Shown here in pieces: positions 33,171 through 43,289 of a stretch of DNA of 64,000 bases; within the stretch, counting starts at the first letter, position 1; every line of letters begins with the position of its first letter. The position numbers were made by a program, and so were the translations under genes. The notes under the pieces were generated by a model that had not been told where the DNA came from, did no database searches, and worked only from the letters and a program-made list of their open reading frames with translations. Source of the stretch: Bathynomus jamesi. Its lineage: Eukaryota > Arthropoda > Malacostraca > Isopoda > Cirolanidae. The stretch is from contig JAJOZX010001864.1 in assembly GCA_023014485.1 (NCBI GenBank), positions 492,001 to 556,000 on the forward strand, read 5' to 3'.

Positions 33171-35447
33171 CACTGGCCAACAAAATGAAACTTTTTTTTC
33201 TCATCACAAACATGATCACACTTTTCTTAATGCATTTTTCGCGCTGATTCCGAATCTGGTTTTATTTTTTTCTAGCACGTATAGTTATATAGATACACTG
33301 GTTTTGATATTTTTAAGTTTTTGATATTGCTATAAGAAAATTTATGGATGTATAGATCACACTTAGGAATGCTAAACAACAAATACATCATATACCTTAT
33401 TCAATGTACTTATAAATAAAGAATATATACATTATTTTATTAAAAGCGCTGTGAGTGTGATTTCCTTTTGTAAATTTGGCCTGGATTGTCACGATACAGC
33501 ATCCAACAATGGTCCGCCATCATGCTTTCATTCCAATATCCTTGGTAGCGCTTCTCCATCATCTGAATATCTTGATGGAAGCGCTCTCCTTGCTCGTCAC
33601 TCACTGCACCAAGGTTTTCAGGAAAGAAATCTAAGTGGGAATGCAGGAAGTGAATTTTTAACGACATTCGACACTCCATTTCTTTGAAGGCATCAAGGAG
33701 GTTCTTGACTCCATCCTTATACGCAGGTGACTTGTTGCTTCCAAGAAAGTTTTCACATATCCATTTGAACGCCAGCCAAGCCTTCAATTCCAGCGGACTT
33801 AGGACTTTTTCAAATTCAGTGTCATTCAAAACCTCCCTTATTTGTGGCCCAACAAAATTCCTTCCTTCAATTTTGCTGCAGTAACCTTCGGAAATTTCCT
33901 TGAAAGGTATTGGAACCCTTCAGAATTGACTTTACCCATTGCTTTAACAAAATTCTTCATTAAACCAAGTTTAATGTGAAGAGGTGGCAGATAGATCTTT
34001 TGGGATCCACTAAAGGGACAGACTGGACATTGCTTATCCCTGGGACATATGTATACCTAAGTGGCCAGTCACTTTTGGTGTAATGTTCTATAGTGGCGCG
34101 ACTGTCCCACAGGCAAAGGAAAGTATTTGATTGCCTTAAGTAGTATATCCATATTGTCATATGTCTCTTTTAGATGGACGGAATGGGCAATGGGGATGGA
34201 TGGCATTATATTACCATTATGCAAAAGAACTGCTTTTAGGCTTCTCTGCGACGAATCAATAAAGAGGCGCCACTCAGATGCCACATACGTCTGAGATATG
34301 GCTGTAAATAGTCCATTGATGTCATGGCAATAACAGAGGACCGTCTACTGAAAAGAATGCTATTAATTCAAAATTCCGCTTTCGGTAGTAACTAATACGA
34401 ACATTGTTCTCAAGTAAATTGTTCTCCTTTAGTCTTGAGGCGAGAAGCTCTGATTTCTCTTTAGACAGCGATAAGTCTCTAACAAGATCATTCAACTGTC
34501 CTTGGGTTAACTTTTTAGGCTCTAAATGTCTATCTTCAAAAGTGTACTCTGGTTCTGTAGATGGTCCGGAAACGCCAGTTGCACCTTCATCACTTTCCAT
34601 GTCATCTATGATAGAATCTAGCCTATCACTTGGGGGAATTGGAATGGGCAATGTTTCATCATGTTTTACTGGTCTATGTGCTGAATCCAAGTTTGGATAT
34701 ACAATCTGGTGTTTGTTCTTGGCAGAAAACCCCATTAAGTTCACACTACAAAAATAACAGTCTTCATGATGATCTCTCGGCTCCCTCCATATCATGGGTA
34801 TGGCAAATGGCATTGAAGCTTTCTTTTTGTTAAGCCAATCACGTAATCCATTTGAACAGCCAGAACAGATTTGATGTGGCGCCCATGGTTTATCTTGGTC
34901 ACCTAGATGGCAACCAAAGTATAGCTTGTATATTTTCTTAATGTCGGTTGTAATACTTCGTCGCTGTGTTTTAGTTGTCAACTGGCCGCATACGAAACAG
35001 AACTTGTCGGGGTCATTCTTACATTGTCGAGGCATGTTGACTGACCTGAGCAAACTATAAATTAAAAAAAAATGTACACCAACTTGACACAACAAGTTCT
35101 TGGACTGGACTGATCTTTTGACACACAAAGCACGGCGTTGTTGCCTGAATCACAATGCTGCTAGACGTAAAAGCTCACACCTGAAATACATAAGATGTAT
35201 AATTAAGATAATTGAAATAAATAAGATGAATAAACTAAAAAAACACAATAAAATAAACACAATCAAATGTTGAAATATTAGTATTTTGCCTATTTAAAAT
35301 GGTTAAATCTGTGTAGTTATATATATGCCTTCATCTTGAAAACTATACGTGCTAGAAAAAATCTGAATGCAGTTTTGGAATCAGCGTGAAAAATGCTATC
35401 CAGCCACCACAAAGTTTACTCTGATGAAAAATCTTTGTTGACCAGTG
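33171..35447 (-). mobile_element. Unassigned DNA transposon with CACTGG ends (2277 bp)
   Basis: The ends CACTGGCCAACAAAATG (left) and CACTGGTCAACAAAGATT (right, inverted) open terminal repeats of roughly 130 bp that share GCATTTTTC, GCTGATTCC and TTTTTTCTAGCACGTATAGT. Both sides are flanked by TTA (33168-33170, 35448-35450), a possible 3-bp target duplication. One minus-strand gene fills the interior. CACTG-type ends with 2-3-bp duplications are known in the CACTA/EnSpm-Mirage-Chapaev group, so a distant membership is possible. Confidence 0.65.
33440..35035 (-). pseudogene. Cysteine-rich protein of the CACTGG element (candidate transposase)
   Basis: The best start is the ATG at 35035 (MPRQCKNDPDKF); the upstream extension has no conserved look. 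Residues 1-120 hold CxxC pairs (FCFVCGQ, ICSGCSNG, CYFCSV), probably a zinc-binding domain. A linker and a charged helix follow (LTQGQLNDLVRDLSLSKEKS). After a shift near 34320 the frame continues DINGLFTAISQTYVASEW, EWRLFIDSSQRSLKAVLLHN and an acidic HLKETYDNMD block. A further break near 34150 precedes FLCLWDSRA. The last part (33829-33440) has KIHFLHSHLDFFPENLGAVS and GERFHQDIQMMEKRYQG. I recall similar uncharacterised proteins in many copies in invertebrate genomes, which agrees with a transposon gene. Conserved Asp (FIDSS) and Glu (PENLG, GERF) are candidate catalytic residues; that is inference. Broken by at least three frame shifts. Confidence 0.6.
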
Positions 35448-35459
35448 TTATTTTCAGTT

Positions 35460-36010
35460 AGTTATCGACTATCATGACACGTGCGATATTTCCTTTGAAA
35501 TATACAATATCTTCAATTAAATATTTCTGCTTTTCATTTTGACTTTGTACTTTGGTGATAATTATACTGAATGAACAGTGTGTTTCAAGAGTTACGCACA
35601 TCCAGATTAAAAGAATTTTCTTTACTTTTTAGTATCAGGTTTATAAGCAACTTTCTATATGTCCTATTTTCAAGGTTGGGAAAATTCCCTCGTCGAGTAG
35701 TATGCAGGACATTTCACCACACTTTATCATCTCTCTCATTTTAGAAAGTAATGACAAGATCGCGAATACAGATCCTCGAAACGCCGGTAGAAGACATGCG
35801 AGATTATGCTTGCCAACAAAAGAACGCAAACTATTGTGTGACACACGCCTTCAAAATAGCCAATATAGCAATCCTGAGACACGCGTGGCATTTGCCATGG
35901 ACTCTGACGGATCTCTACCCCTAGCTACACCCCTTGTTCTATAGGGTAAGAGAGACTAAAGCGTGTAAGTGCAACCACGCATCAGTTTGCCCACCAGTGC
36001 ATCTAAACGG
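35460..36010. other. Unique sequence, no assigned gene
   Basis: Less AT-rich than its neighbours around 35610-35945. Both strands carry open frames of 67-80 codons, but none shows a recognised motif. Confidence 0.35.
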
Positions 36011-36022
36011 GTGGTAAACATT

Positions 36023-36425
36023 GGTGCTACTGTAGTATGCGGTCTACCGTTAAGTTTCTACTGTAGTATGCGGTCTACCGTTAAGTTTCTAATGTAGTAT
36101 GCGGTCTACCGTTCAAAATATTTAAAAGGAATTGAAAATGAATTGAAAGGAATTATAATTTAATTTACACAATTAAGGAATTATTAAAGAAGTTAAACAT
36201 ACTACTACCGCATACTTAACGGTAGACCGCATACTACAGTACGCCCTTGATGATTGGTTAGGTTAAGTCGTGATATTTTCGTTAGTTTTAACGAAAATAT
36301 CACGACTTAACCTAACCAATCGTCAAGGGCGTACAATTAACCTAATAATAAAATAATAAGATAAGAAGCTATAATTAAAAGGTAGACCGCCGAATCGTAG
36401 GTAGACCGCATACTACAGTAGCACC
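36023..36425. mobile_element. MITE with 9-bp target duplication (Mutator-like?)
   Basis: The 26-bp ends GGTGCTACTGTAGTATGC (continuing GGTCTACC) are inverted, and GTAAACATT flanks both sides (36014-36022, 36426-36434). A 9-bp duplication is typical of Mutator-like elements. The left part repeats the terminal motif three times as about 31-bp units. A 96-bp hairpin repeat is inserted at 36239-36334. Confidence 0.8.
36239..36334. repeat. 96-bp CCTAACC hairpin repeat
   Basis: An almost perfect palindrome from GTACGCCCTTGATGATTGG through GGTTAAGTCGTGATATTTTC to the inverse. Same family as 49858-49953 and 55727-55801, with half-copies at 6709, 10860 and 51724. Confidence 0.85.
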
Positions 36426-36434
36426 GTAAACATT

Positions 36435-36899
36435 TCCAAGCTCAAACACATACTATAAGCCTTTATTAAGGACTTTTCAGGTGAGCTATATAACTTCGGA
36501 ATTCTTTTTATAAAATCACTACTTTGCGCCAAAACTGGAAACTTAAAACAAAGGCGGTTGCTACAGGCCTGATATTTATGGGATTATGATATTTTTTTAA
36601 TTTAAACGTGCGTAACTTTGGGGACACCTTGTACATCAGCGAGACTATGTAAAAAAAAAATATACACAAAAAAATACAACATATTATTAATTATTACTTG
36701 TAAACTAAATAGTTTTACCTTATATTCGCAAATATAAAAATGCCTCCTTTAAAATCAAAAGAAAACGTAAAGTGGAAAAATAACGCTACTTTCTTAATAA
36801 AATAAAAACATTCTAAAACATTATTTAAATTTAATACAGAAATTTAATGTTTTTTTATTCTAGCTGGTTATTTTCTGTTTAAGGGGGGAAGGGGTATTT
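36435..36899. other. No recognised feature
   Basis: AT-rich, non-coding. Confidence 0.4.
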
Positions 36900-36907
36900 G
36901 GTATGTT

Positions 36908-37108
36908 CAGTGGCAGATCTAGGAATTTTCAAAGGCGCCGTCGGATCCAAAGCTCTTTATACCTTTACAATACCAGTGCTAAGCTAGAAAACACATTGTT
37001 TTACATCAGATTGGCTTGCGTTGTATTAACAAGCCTCTGAAAATATATCATTCATGGTGGTGGTGGTGGGGGGGGGGTGGGTGCCGCTTCCCCTTAAATC
37101 CGCTACTG
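36908..37108. mobile_element. hAT MITE (201 bp)
   Basis: The ends CAGTGGCAGATCTAGG and CAGTAGCGGATTTAAGG (right, inverted) are flanked by GGTATGTT on both sides (36900-36907, 37109-37116). The 8-bp duplication and CAGTGGCGGAT-type end are characteristic of hAT. The interior contains a GGT/G run and no gene. Confidence 0.85.
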
Positions 37109-37433
37109 GGTATGTTATATTCTATAACCATAATAATAAGACAATTATCCAAGTGGAAATTTTAAAAATGAAACGAATATAGTCCCATTGGTACGAGGAA
37201 ATAAAGACTACTTTTGGAAATAACTAACACCATATTGTATCTCTGAATTAATAGCTGTTAGACTATACCGTATGAGACCTATAATTTATAAGTTGGGTGT
37301 TATAAATGTGAACTTGGAAGGGACCCTAATTATCATGTTTTTTGTTATTTTCTTCCTCCAAAGAGAAAAAAAATATTAGTAAATTATTAACAAGTGTCCA
37401 CAGGAATAAGAAATTAAATATTTTACATGTAAG

Positions 37434-38126
37434 ATGAAATTTATATATAATATATACATGTACACAGTACACACATTTGGAGTACGGGTCCAATTTTGGA
37501 ATCCGCATATGCCCTTGAACAAACCCTCCAAATCAGCAATAAGGGATCACTGCCACCTTCACAACCACCCGTTACTTGCCTCCAATTTCAAAATCATTAA
37601 TTCAGCCAACCAACTAATCGACCTCCGCATACTTGAGTCCCTTTATATCCTCAGTATCCAGTCAACCCTCAACGATTACAGTTCCGCTTTCAATTTAAAC
37701 ATTGCCAAATAAACTCCCAAACTCAAAAGAAATCCACCATCACTCCGCCGGCTCCATTTTTCTAATATGGAATTCTTTCAAGAGGCAACCATTCCCAATC
37801 TTCTGTACAATTAGTCTCTCATTACGTTAACAATTTGGTAAGAACCCCTTCAATTCTGCTTCACCTAAACCGTTTCATATTTTACTTATTGTCCATACTT
37901 TTATACTTTATATCATTTAATTTTTAATCTTCTAATTTAATATATATTGTAACTTAATATTAATTCTCGCTAATTGTTGCGCCATTTTAATTTATTGTTC
38001 GTTTTTATTTATTATACTTATTTATTTCTATTTGTTTTTAAACTTTTTAGCACTGATGATGGAAATTGAATTTTTCCGAAACGTCTGTTAATAAACATGT
38101 ACCATCTTTTCGTCCTCCTATTCCTC
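37434..38126 (+). mobile_element. Penelope-like element, 3' fragment
   Basis: The end of a reading frame is followed by about 350 bp of AT-rich sequence and the block CACTGATGATGGAAATTG with CGAAACGTCTGTTAATAAAC. The same GATGATGG...CGAAACGTCT arrangement closes the fragment at 42025-42060. It is known from Penelope-like terminal repeats. Confidence 0.65.
37512..37712 (+). CDS. Penelope-like protein, end of the endonuclease domain
   Basis: About 65 codons up to the stop read SAIRDHCHLHNHPLLASN, FKIINSANQLIDLRILES and LYILSIQSTLND. The LRxLESLYIxxxxPxLN pattern is the usual C-terminus of Penelope-like polyproteins, just after the GIY-YIG nuclease. The nuclease core and reverse transcriptase are absent, so only a tail remains. 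Confidence 0.65.
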   Translation, partial: PLNKPSKSAIRDHCHLHNHPLLASNFKIINSANQLIDLRILESLYILSIQSTLNDYSSAFNLNIAK

Positions 38127-38127
38127 G

Positions 38128-38130
<3 letters not shown>

Positions 38131-38170
<40 letters not shown>
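38131..38170. repeat. (TA)n microsatellite
   Basis: About 19 TA units between the Penelope-like fragment and a hAT element. Confidence 0.95.
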
Positions 38171-38175
<5 letters not shown>

Positions 38176-38903
38176 CACACATACAATAACCGCAACCGCA
38201 ACCGCACTACAACCGCACAAAAATTCGCAACCGTAACCGCAACCGCCGTTCCATAAGTGCGGTTGCGGTTGTAAAAGCTTAGTTAATTTTAATTTTAGGT
38301 TAATTAGAAATATTTCTTTTTTTAAAAAGAAAATGATGGGTCTCCTTATGCGTGCTTAAACGTGACGTCATACGGCTGCCGTAGTAAAATTGGTTTAAAC
38401 TGCGCTCTAAGTTATTACTCTGTGAGCGCCATGAAGTAACATTTATTTTTATTTAATTTTCTTCAAACTAAAATCGCCTTTAGTACAATAGTCAATAAAG
38501 CTTATTCCTGCTCGACGGACCTCTCGGGTTCGTGTAACTTGGTCAATGGCCTTGGTTGGCCAAAGGGGTGGTTTCTCGAACATGACTCCCCCCAAAAGGG
38601 GGTAAAGAAGTGGTCTGTGTTAAAACGGACCTGCGCAGTCTCAACTCGCTGCTAGTTGACAACATCAGTCCTCGTTCTGCTTTGATTGTTATCGGTGTAA
38701 TGTTATGAGCTCTTCATATCTTCAACGGTTTTTCATATTGTGTAATGTTTAGTTTATTGAATAACGATACAACTGTGATTGCATTATTGCTCTTAACTGT
38801 TACTGTATTGTAATTACTGACAGTGATAACTGATAAGTACTTATTTTTTATTTTTCGTGTTCACAGATTTTAAATTAAGATTTGAAACATTATATTAACA
38901 GAA

Positions 38904-39095
38904 ATGGAGACCAGTGTGTGGTGGAAATATTTTAGTAAGGAATCCACTGATACTGCAAAATGTGATCTTTGTAATAAACTATATTCTCGCAAGGGACGTA
39001 GTACAACTAATCTTAAAAATCATATGAAGTCAATGCACTTAGTGCAAAATATGGTTTTAATTAATTTGACCTATTCTTTCATAATAGCTATATAA
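38904..39095 (+). CDS. BED-type zinc finger, N-terminus of a hAT transposase
   Basis: 63 codons start METSVWWKYFSKEST and contain the BED signature: aromatic WWKYF, then CDLC (C-x2-C), STTNLKNHMKSMH (H-x4-H). This DNA-binding domain heads transposases of the Activator/ZBED-type hAT group and binds element ends. The frame continues a few codons into non-homologous sequence and stops. The dimerisation and RNase H-like parts are deleted. It could be the first exon of a once longer gene. Confidence 0.75.
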   Translation: METSVWWKYFSKESTDTAKCDLCNKLYSRKGRSTTNLKNHMKSMHLVQNMVLINLTYSFIIAI

Positions 39096-39115
39096 GTTTA
39101 GAATATACTTCATTT

Positions 39116-39237
39116 AAATAGTATTTATTTAGTAAATACCTTATGTTGAACACAAGTTTTGCAACACACACATAGCGGTAGCGGTGTATTGCAAAACTTG
39201 TGTTCAACATAAGGTATTTACTAAATAAATACTATTT
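39116..39237. repeat. Perfect 49-bp hairpin
   Basis: 39116-39164 and 39189-39237 are exact inverse copies around a 24-nt loop that contains GTAGCGGTGTA. It lies inside the deleted hAT element. Confidence 0.85.
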
Positions 39238-39485
39238 AGTATATATTATGTACCAAGTGTGGCTAAATCGCACTATAGTGGCTAAATCCAGTTAATAATT
39301 ACGCATTTTTCCTAGTATATGATAACCGCAACCGCAACCGCGGTTGGAAAAAATTCGACGACCGCAAACACAACCGCAACCGCGGTTGTGAAAAACCGAC
39401 CACTCGATCCATCACTAATATATATATATACACATACATATATATACACACACACACATATATATATATACACAATATACAGCTG

Positions 39486-39763
39486 CGGTAGGACAAGGAG
39501 CCATGAAAACGAGGATGGGAAATACCCTCAGAATACGGGGGCCAAAGCTTTTCAATGTCCTTGCAAAAGAAGTGAGGAATCTCCAGCACACCGACCTGAA
39601 TAACTTCAAGAACCAGCTGGACAGATTCTTGTGCAAAGTCCCTGACCAGCCATGCGTGGCTGGCTACGAGGGCAGGAGGCGATCAGAGAGCAATTCCCTC
39701 CTTCACCAAGTCCCGCAAATGAGGCGGGATGCTGCAGAGGGGTCGACCGCAGGTCGACCCTGA
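39486..39763 (+). pseudogene. LINE D C-terminal fragment
   Basis: LRIRGPKLFNVLAKEVRNLQ, FKNQLDRFLCKVPDQP, GYEGRRRSESNSLLHQ then a stop at 39761-39763. The pattern matches the end of the protein at 5330-5530. A short 3' remainder ends at a (TA)n array (39796-39841). Confidence 0.75.
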
Positions 39764-39796
39764 ACCGTCGTTCAAACTCAACAAAATGATGAATGA

Positions 39797-39844
<48 letters not shown>

Positions 39845-39849
39845 TGAGT

Positions 39850-40319
39850 GAGCATTCACGCGTGCGTTCAAGCGACCTTAATTCCCCACCTCCTCACCTC
39901 ATGACGTCACAACAAAAACTATCTCATCATTATTAAAAAAAAAAAAAAAAAACCTCGTTAACAGCCAACTGTCAGACAGGATTTCCAAAATTTTTATTTA
40001 AACGTTAATTAAAGGTGTCATTCTTCCGGTGACACCTGCGAAGAAAGCATTTTGAACAGCGTTCGAAAACGTTCCAATGTCCCGATTTGGCAAAAAAAAG
40101 TTTTATTCCGAATGGGGAAAAACTTTGCCAATTGTTGAATCGTTCCTTAAAGAAAAAATGGCGTCTTACGAAAAGATGTGAAATCGAGAAGTGTCACTGT
40201 CTTTAACTGCTTGTGAAAGCTTTTCCAGAGCGTTTATGTCTCCATAAACTTTCGCAAAGGCCTCTTTTACTTTGAAACTTGGGGGCTCTTAACATACTTT
40301 TTGGGTAATGGTCTCGTAA

Positions 40320-40353
<34 letters not shown>

Positions 40354-40519
40354 CATGCATGGGTAATTGTAATTAATTATAATTACATTTTTTCATGTAA
40401 TTGGCAATTAATTATAATTGACTATCTAAAATGTAATTGTAATTAATTACATTAGGAAACCAAGGTAACTGATACAATTACAGTCAATTACTTTGAATTA
40501 CATAAATATTAAAGTTAAT
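39850..40519. other. Non-coding; truncated AATTAC-repeat end
   Basis: No gene. 40350-40505 is rich in TAATTGTAATTAATTA motifs, which look like the subterminal repeats of a hAT-type element without its tips. Confidence 0.35.
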
Positions 40520-40524
40520 ATATA

Positions 40525-40690
40525 TAATAAATAATGGCAGGTTGTGGGATCGAGTTCGGACTACGCCTTTGTGATTTAATTTTTCCTCCACGTCGTGGTT
40601 CGGATTTGACATTAAGCTGTAGGTCTAAGGCGGGGGTAAAAGCTTAACCTTCGTCAGAATGAGCAAATCGGGCGAAAATCAAGGTAAACC
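40525..40690 (+). mobile_element. tRNA-type SINE, 3' half
   Basis: GTCGTGGTTCGGATTTGACA, TTAAGCTGTAGGTCTAAGG, AACCTTCGTCAGAATGA and AAATCGGGCG match 62515-62600 in order. The 5' tRNA-like head is missing or unrecognisable. Confidence 0.7.
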
Positions 40691-40721
40691 AACGTATATA
40701 TTTACAGTACATATATTTAAT

Positions 40722-41377
40722 ATACATGAGAAGTATACGTCATAGAGGGGCGGACAAGACCCCTGAAGAGAAACAGCAACTGAGTGGGGTTGAAGAAACT
40801 GCGGAGCCGGGACAGCACAACTAACCTCTTAGAAGCTGTTTTAGAAAGGGAGTAGGCCTATATGTGATCTTTCCGAGGAAGATCACGAGAAGAGAAAACG
40901 CCAAGAATGTTAAGAGAAGAGGAAGGACTGAGTTGTGTATTGTTGAAACTAAGAGGATAGTCGTGTGGAAGATTGTGAAGGATGAAAGAACTGGTTTTTT
41001 TTGGGGGCATTGAAAACACGAAGTATTCTTTGCCCAAATCAGAGATAGTAGAAAGATCAAAGGTTAGGTACGCCATAACCGTCTCACGCGAAGCATGGAG
41101 TGACTGTTGAAAGGGATGCCTTGTGAAGCGAGTGGAGAAGTGAAGGGTGGAATCATCGGCATAGGAGTAGATAGGACAGTAAGTGCGAGTGAAAAGATCA
41201 TTCATAAATAAAAGACTGAGTGGGTGACAGGACAGAACCTTGAGGAATACTACTACTGATAGTTTTAGGTGAAGAACAGTGACCATCTACAACAGCAGCT
41301 ATAGATCGGCCAGAAAGGAAATTAGAGAGGAAGGCACAGATAGAAGGTAGAAACCGAAGGAGGGCAGTTTGGAAATT
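40722..41377 (-). mobile_element. LINE F fragment with intact active-site block
   Basis: A minus-strand reverse-transcriptase segment of the LINE F family, from LRFLPSICAFLSNFLSGRSI (about 41370) to the region before the C-terminal blocks. It joins a plus-strand Penelope-like fragment at 41378. Confidence 0.75.
40858..41370 (-). pseudogene. LINE F reverse-transcriptase palm fragment
   Basis: FLSGRSIAAVVDGHCSSPK, SIPQGSVLSPTQSFIYE in one frame and LSLLFMNDLF with YSYADDSTLHFS in the next give the palm domain and the catalytic YADD box (about 41165). SLHASRETVMAYLTFDLS and a thumb start follow. It is broken between the GSVLSP and FMND blocks by a frame change. This copy retains the active site missing at 8.9 kb. 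Confidence 0.75.
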
Positions 41378-42120
41378 AAGATGAAAGATGTCTATATCAA
41401 ACTTCCTTTCCTTGGTCATGACACTGACAAGAGCATACTCGTTCGTAACGTCTTATCTAAGTCCTTTCCTCAATGTTGTTTTAAATTTATTAATACTAAT
41501 AATCCTCCTACATTTATAATTTTTGCCGTTATAAAGAACGCTTCCCTTCGCTTGTCAGGTTCTCTGTGATATATCTTTACACGTGTGCGGACTGTAATGG
41601 CCGCTACGTGGGCCAAACCGGCCTGCAACTTGAGTAGAAAATTAATAAACATAGGCGCTTTTCCAAGCGGGCTGGTTGTCCTCTAACTAATCCTGAATAT
41701 TCTGGTACTAGGCATTGACAGCGAATTGCCTGATCACCCAATAAATACTATTCATTTCTCTAGTTTATCATCTTAAAGACTGGACTTGACAGAATCGGAC
41801 CCTTTCCTTGAATCCTCGGAATTTATTCTTTGAATTATTCACTTTATACAAACTTTATACCAACCAACTATTTGCTACCCCCCTTTTTACACTCTTGTGT
41901 TTTCTCGTTATTTCTTCCGTCGCCCTTGATTTGTTTTACCTTTTATCGGTGTTTTAATTGCTTCGTATTACAGTTTTACTTCATATCCTTGTTTTAATTT
42001 TGTTTATTTTCACTTAGCCTTTCACTGATGATGGTCCTCGCCCTGGGTCGAAACGTCTATAATATATGTTTGGAGTCATCGTCGTAGTCGTCTTGTTCTT
42101 TATTAGAATTCGATTTCCTA
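41378..42120 (+). mobile_element. Penelope-like element fragment with GIY-YIG remnant
   Basis: The first part reads FLGHDTDKSILVRNVLSK and FPQCCFKFINTN. After a shift near 41565 comes LYTCADCNGRYVGQTGLQLE, where TCADC and RYVGQT match the start of the GIY-YIG-like nuclease domain of Penelope-like elements (with its CxxC insertion). Stops follow. The 3' block CTGATGATGGTCC and CGAAACGTCT at 42025-42057 is as in the copy at 38.1 kb. Confidence 0.7.
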
Positions 42121-42122
42121 AG

Positions 42123-42259
<137 letters not shown>

Positions 42260-42270
42260 GCGTAGGTGAT

Positions 42271-43289
42271 ATGAGGTTAGAGATGGGCGGCGATGTTGAG
42301 GGAGTGTGGAGTGCATTCCGGGACGAGTTTATGGTGCTGCAGTCTGCTGCCATACCCTCAAAACCGGTCACCCCTGCTTCAACGCAGCCTAAGTGGTTCA
42401 GTTGTGACATCGCTTCGGCTATCCGAAATAGGAAAGTAGCGTATAGGAGGGCGAAGGCCAATCGTTCCCATGATAACACTGAAGCGTATGTCCGCCTGTG
42501 TAGGGAAGTGAAGGCGAAGGTTAGGCTAGCGAAACGTAACGAAGAACTACGGGTGGCAAGCCTCTGCAAGGGGAACCCTAAGGAGTTCTTCAGTTATGTT
42601 AATAGTAGAAAGCCCATTAGAAGCATGATAGGTCCGTTAAAGGACCGAAGCGGTGTTCTGCGGACCTCCGACGCGGACATCGCTAATGTGCTTAATGAGT
42701 ACTTTGCGGGAGTGTTCACCAGGGAGGACAACCGCGTCATCCCTGAGCAGGCGTCAGGCAGGAAGGTGCTGGCCTGGATAGTGTTCGATGCACCGCGACA
42801 GTCGTTGCCGATAGAATAGACAAACTGAACGCGTTTAAGGCTCCTGGGCGAGACCAGTTTCTCCCTAGAGTGTTGCGGGAGGTGCGCGACCAGGTGGCTC
42901 CCCACCTGGCTACAGTCTTCAACAAATCGTTGGAGACGGGCCAGGTGCCTATCTTTAAGAAAGGGGATCACGAAAGTCCAGGGAACTATCGTCCAATTAG
43001 TCTCACTTCAGTTGTAGGTAAATTATTAGAGGGGATAATAGCGGATAGGATCGTTGACCATTTGGATTCCTACAAGCTGCTTGGGGACTCCCAACATGGG
43101 TTTAGACAACATAGGTCGTATCTCACCAACTTGCTCGAGTTTTTCCACGCCATGTTGGGTGAGTATGATAAGAGTAGGGCGATTAATATACTTTATCTCG
43201 ACTTTCAGAAAGCCTTTAATAAGGTACCTCACCGCCGGCTAATGGCGAAAGTGAGCGCGCTGGGTATCGGTGAGGAAGTAGGTAGGTGA
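42271..43289 (+). pseudogene. LINE copy C, linker and first half of RT
   Basis: KWFSCDIASAIRNRKVAYRR, FSYVNSRKPIRS, NVLNEYFAGVF, then after a one-base loss near 42755 the RT blocks TVFNKSLETGQVP, NYRPISLTSVVGKLLE, DSQHGFRQHRS and LDFQKAFNKVPHRRL. Ten codons present in copy B (GDWREANVTP) are deleted after GQVP. The frame ends where the inversion begins. Confidence 0.8.

Larger units (their letters stand above)
38184..39418 (+). mobile_element. hAT element, internally deleted (ACCGCA repeats)
   Basis: The right end reads inward TAGTGATGGATCGAGTGG and then repeated ACCGCA/GCGGTT motifs (39320-39400). The left side has the same motif repeated (38185-38280), but its TAGTGATG tip is not recognisable. 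A BED-finger exon remains inside and the catalytic part of the transposase is missing. Confidence 0.7.

Noticed and set aside
35641..35944. A host coding exon on either strand
   Set aside because: Overlapping open frames on both strands, no recognised motif, and no convincing splice pair.
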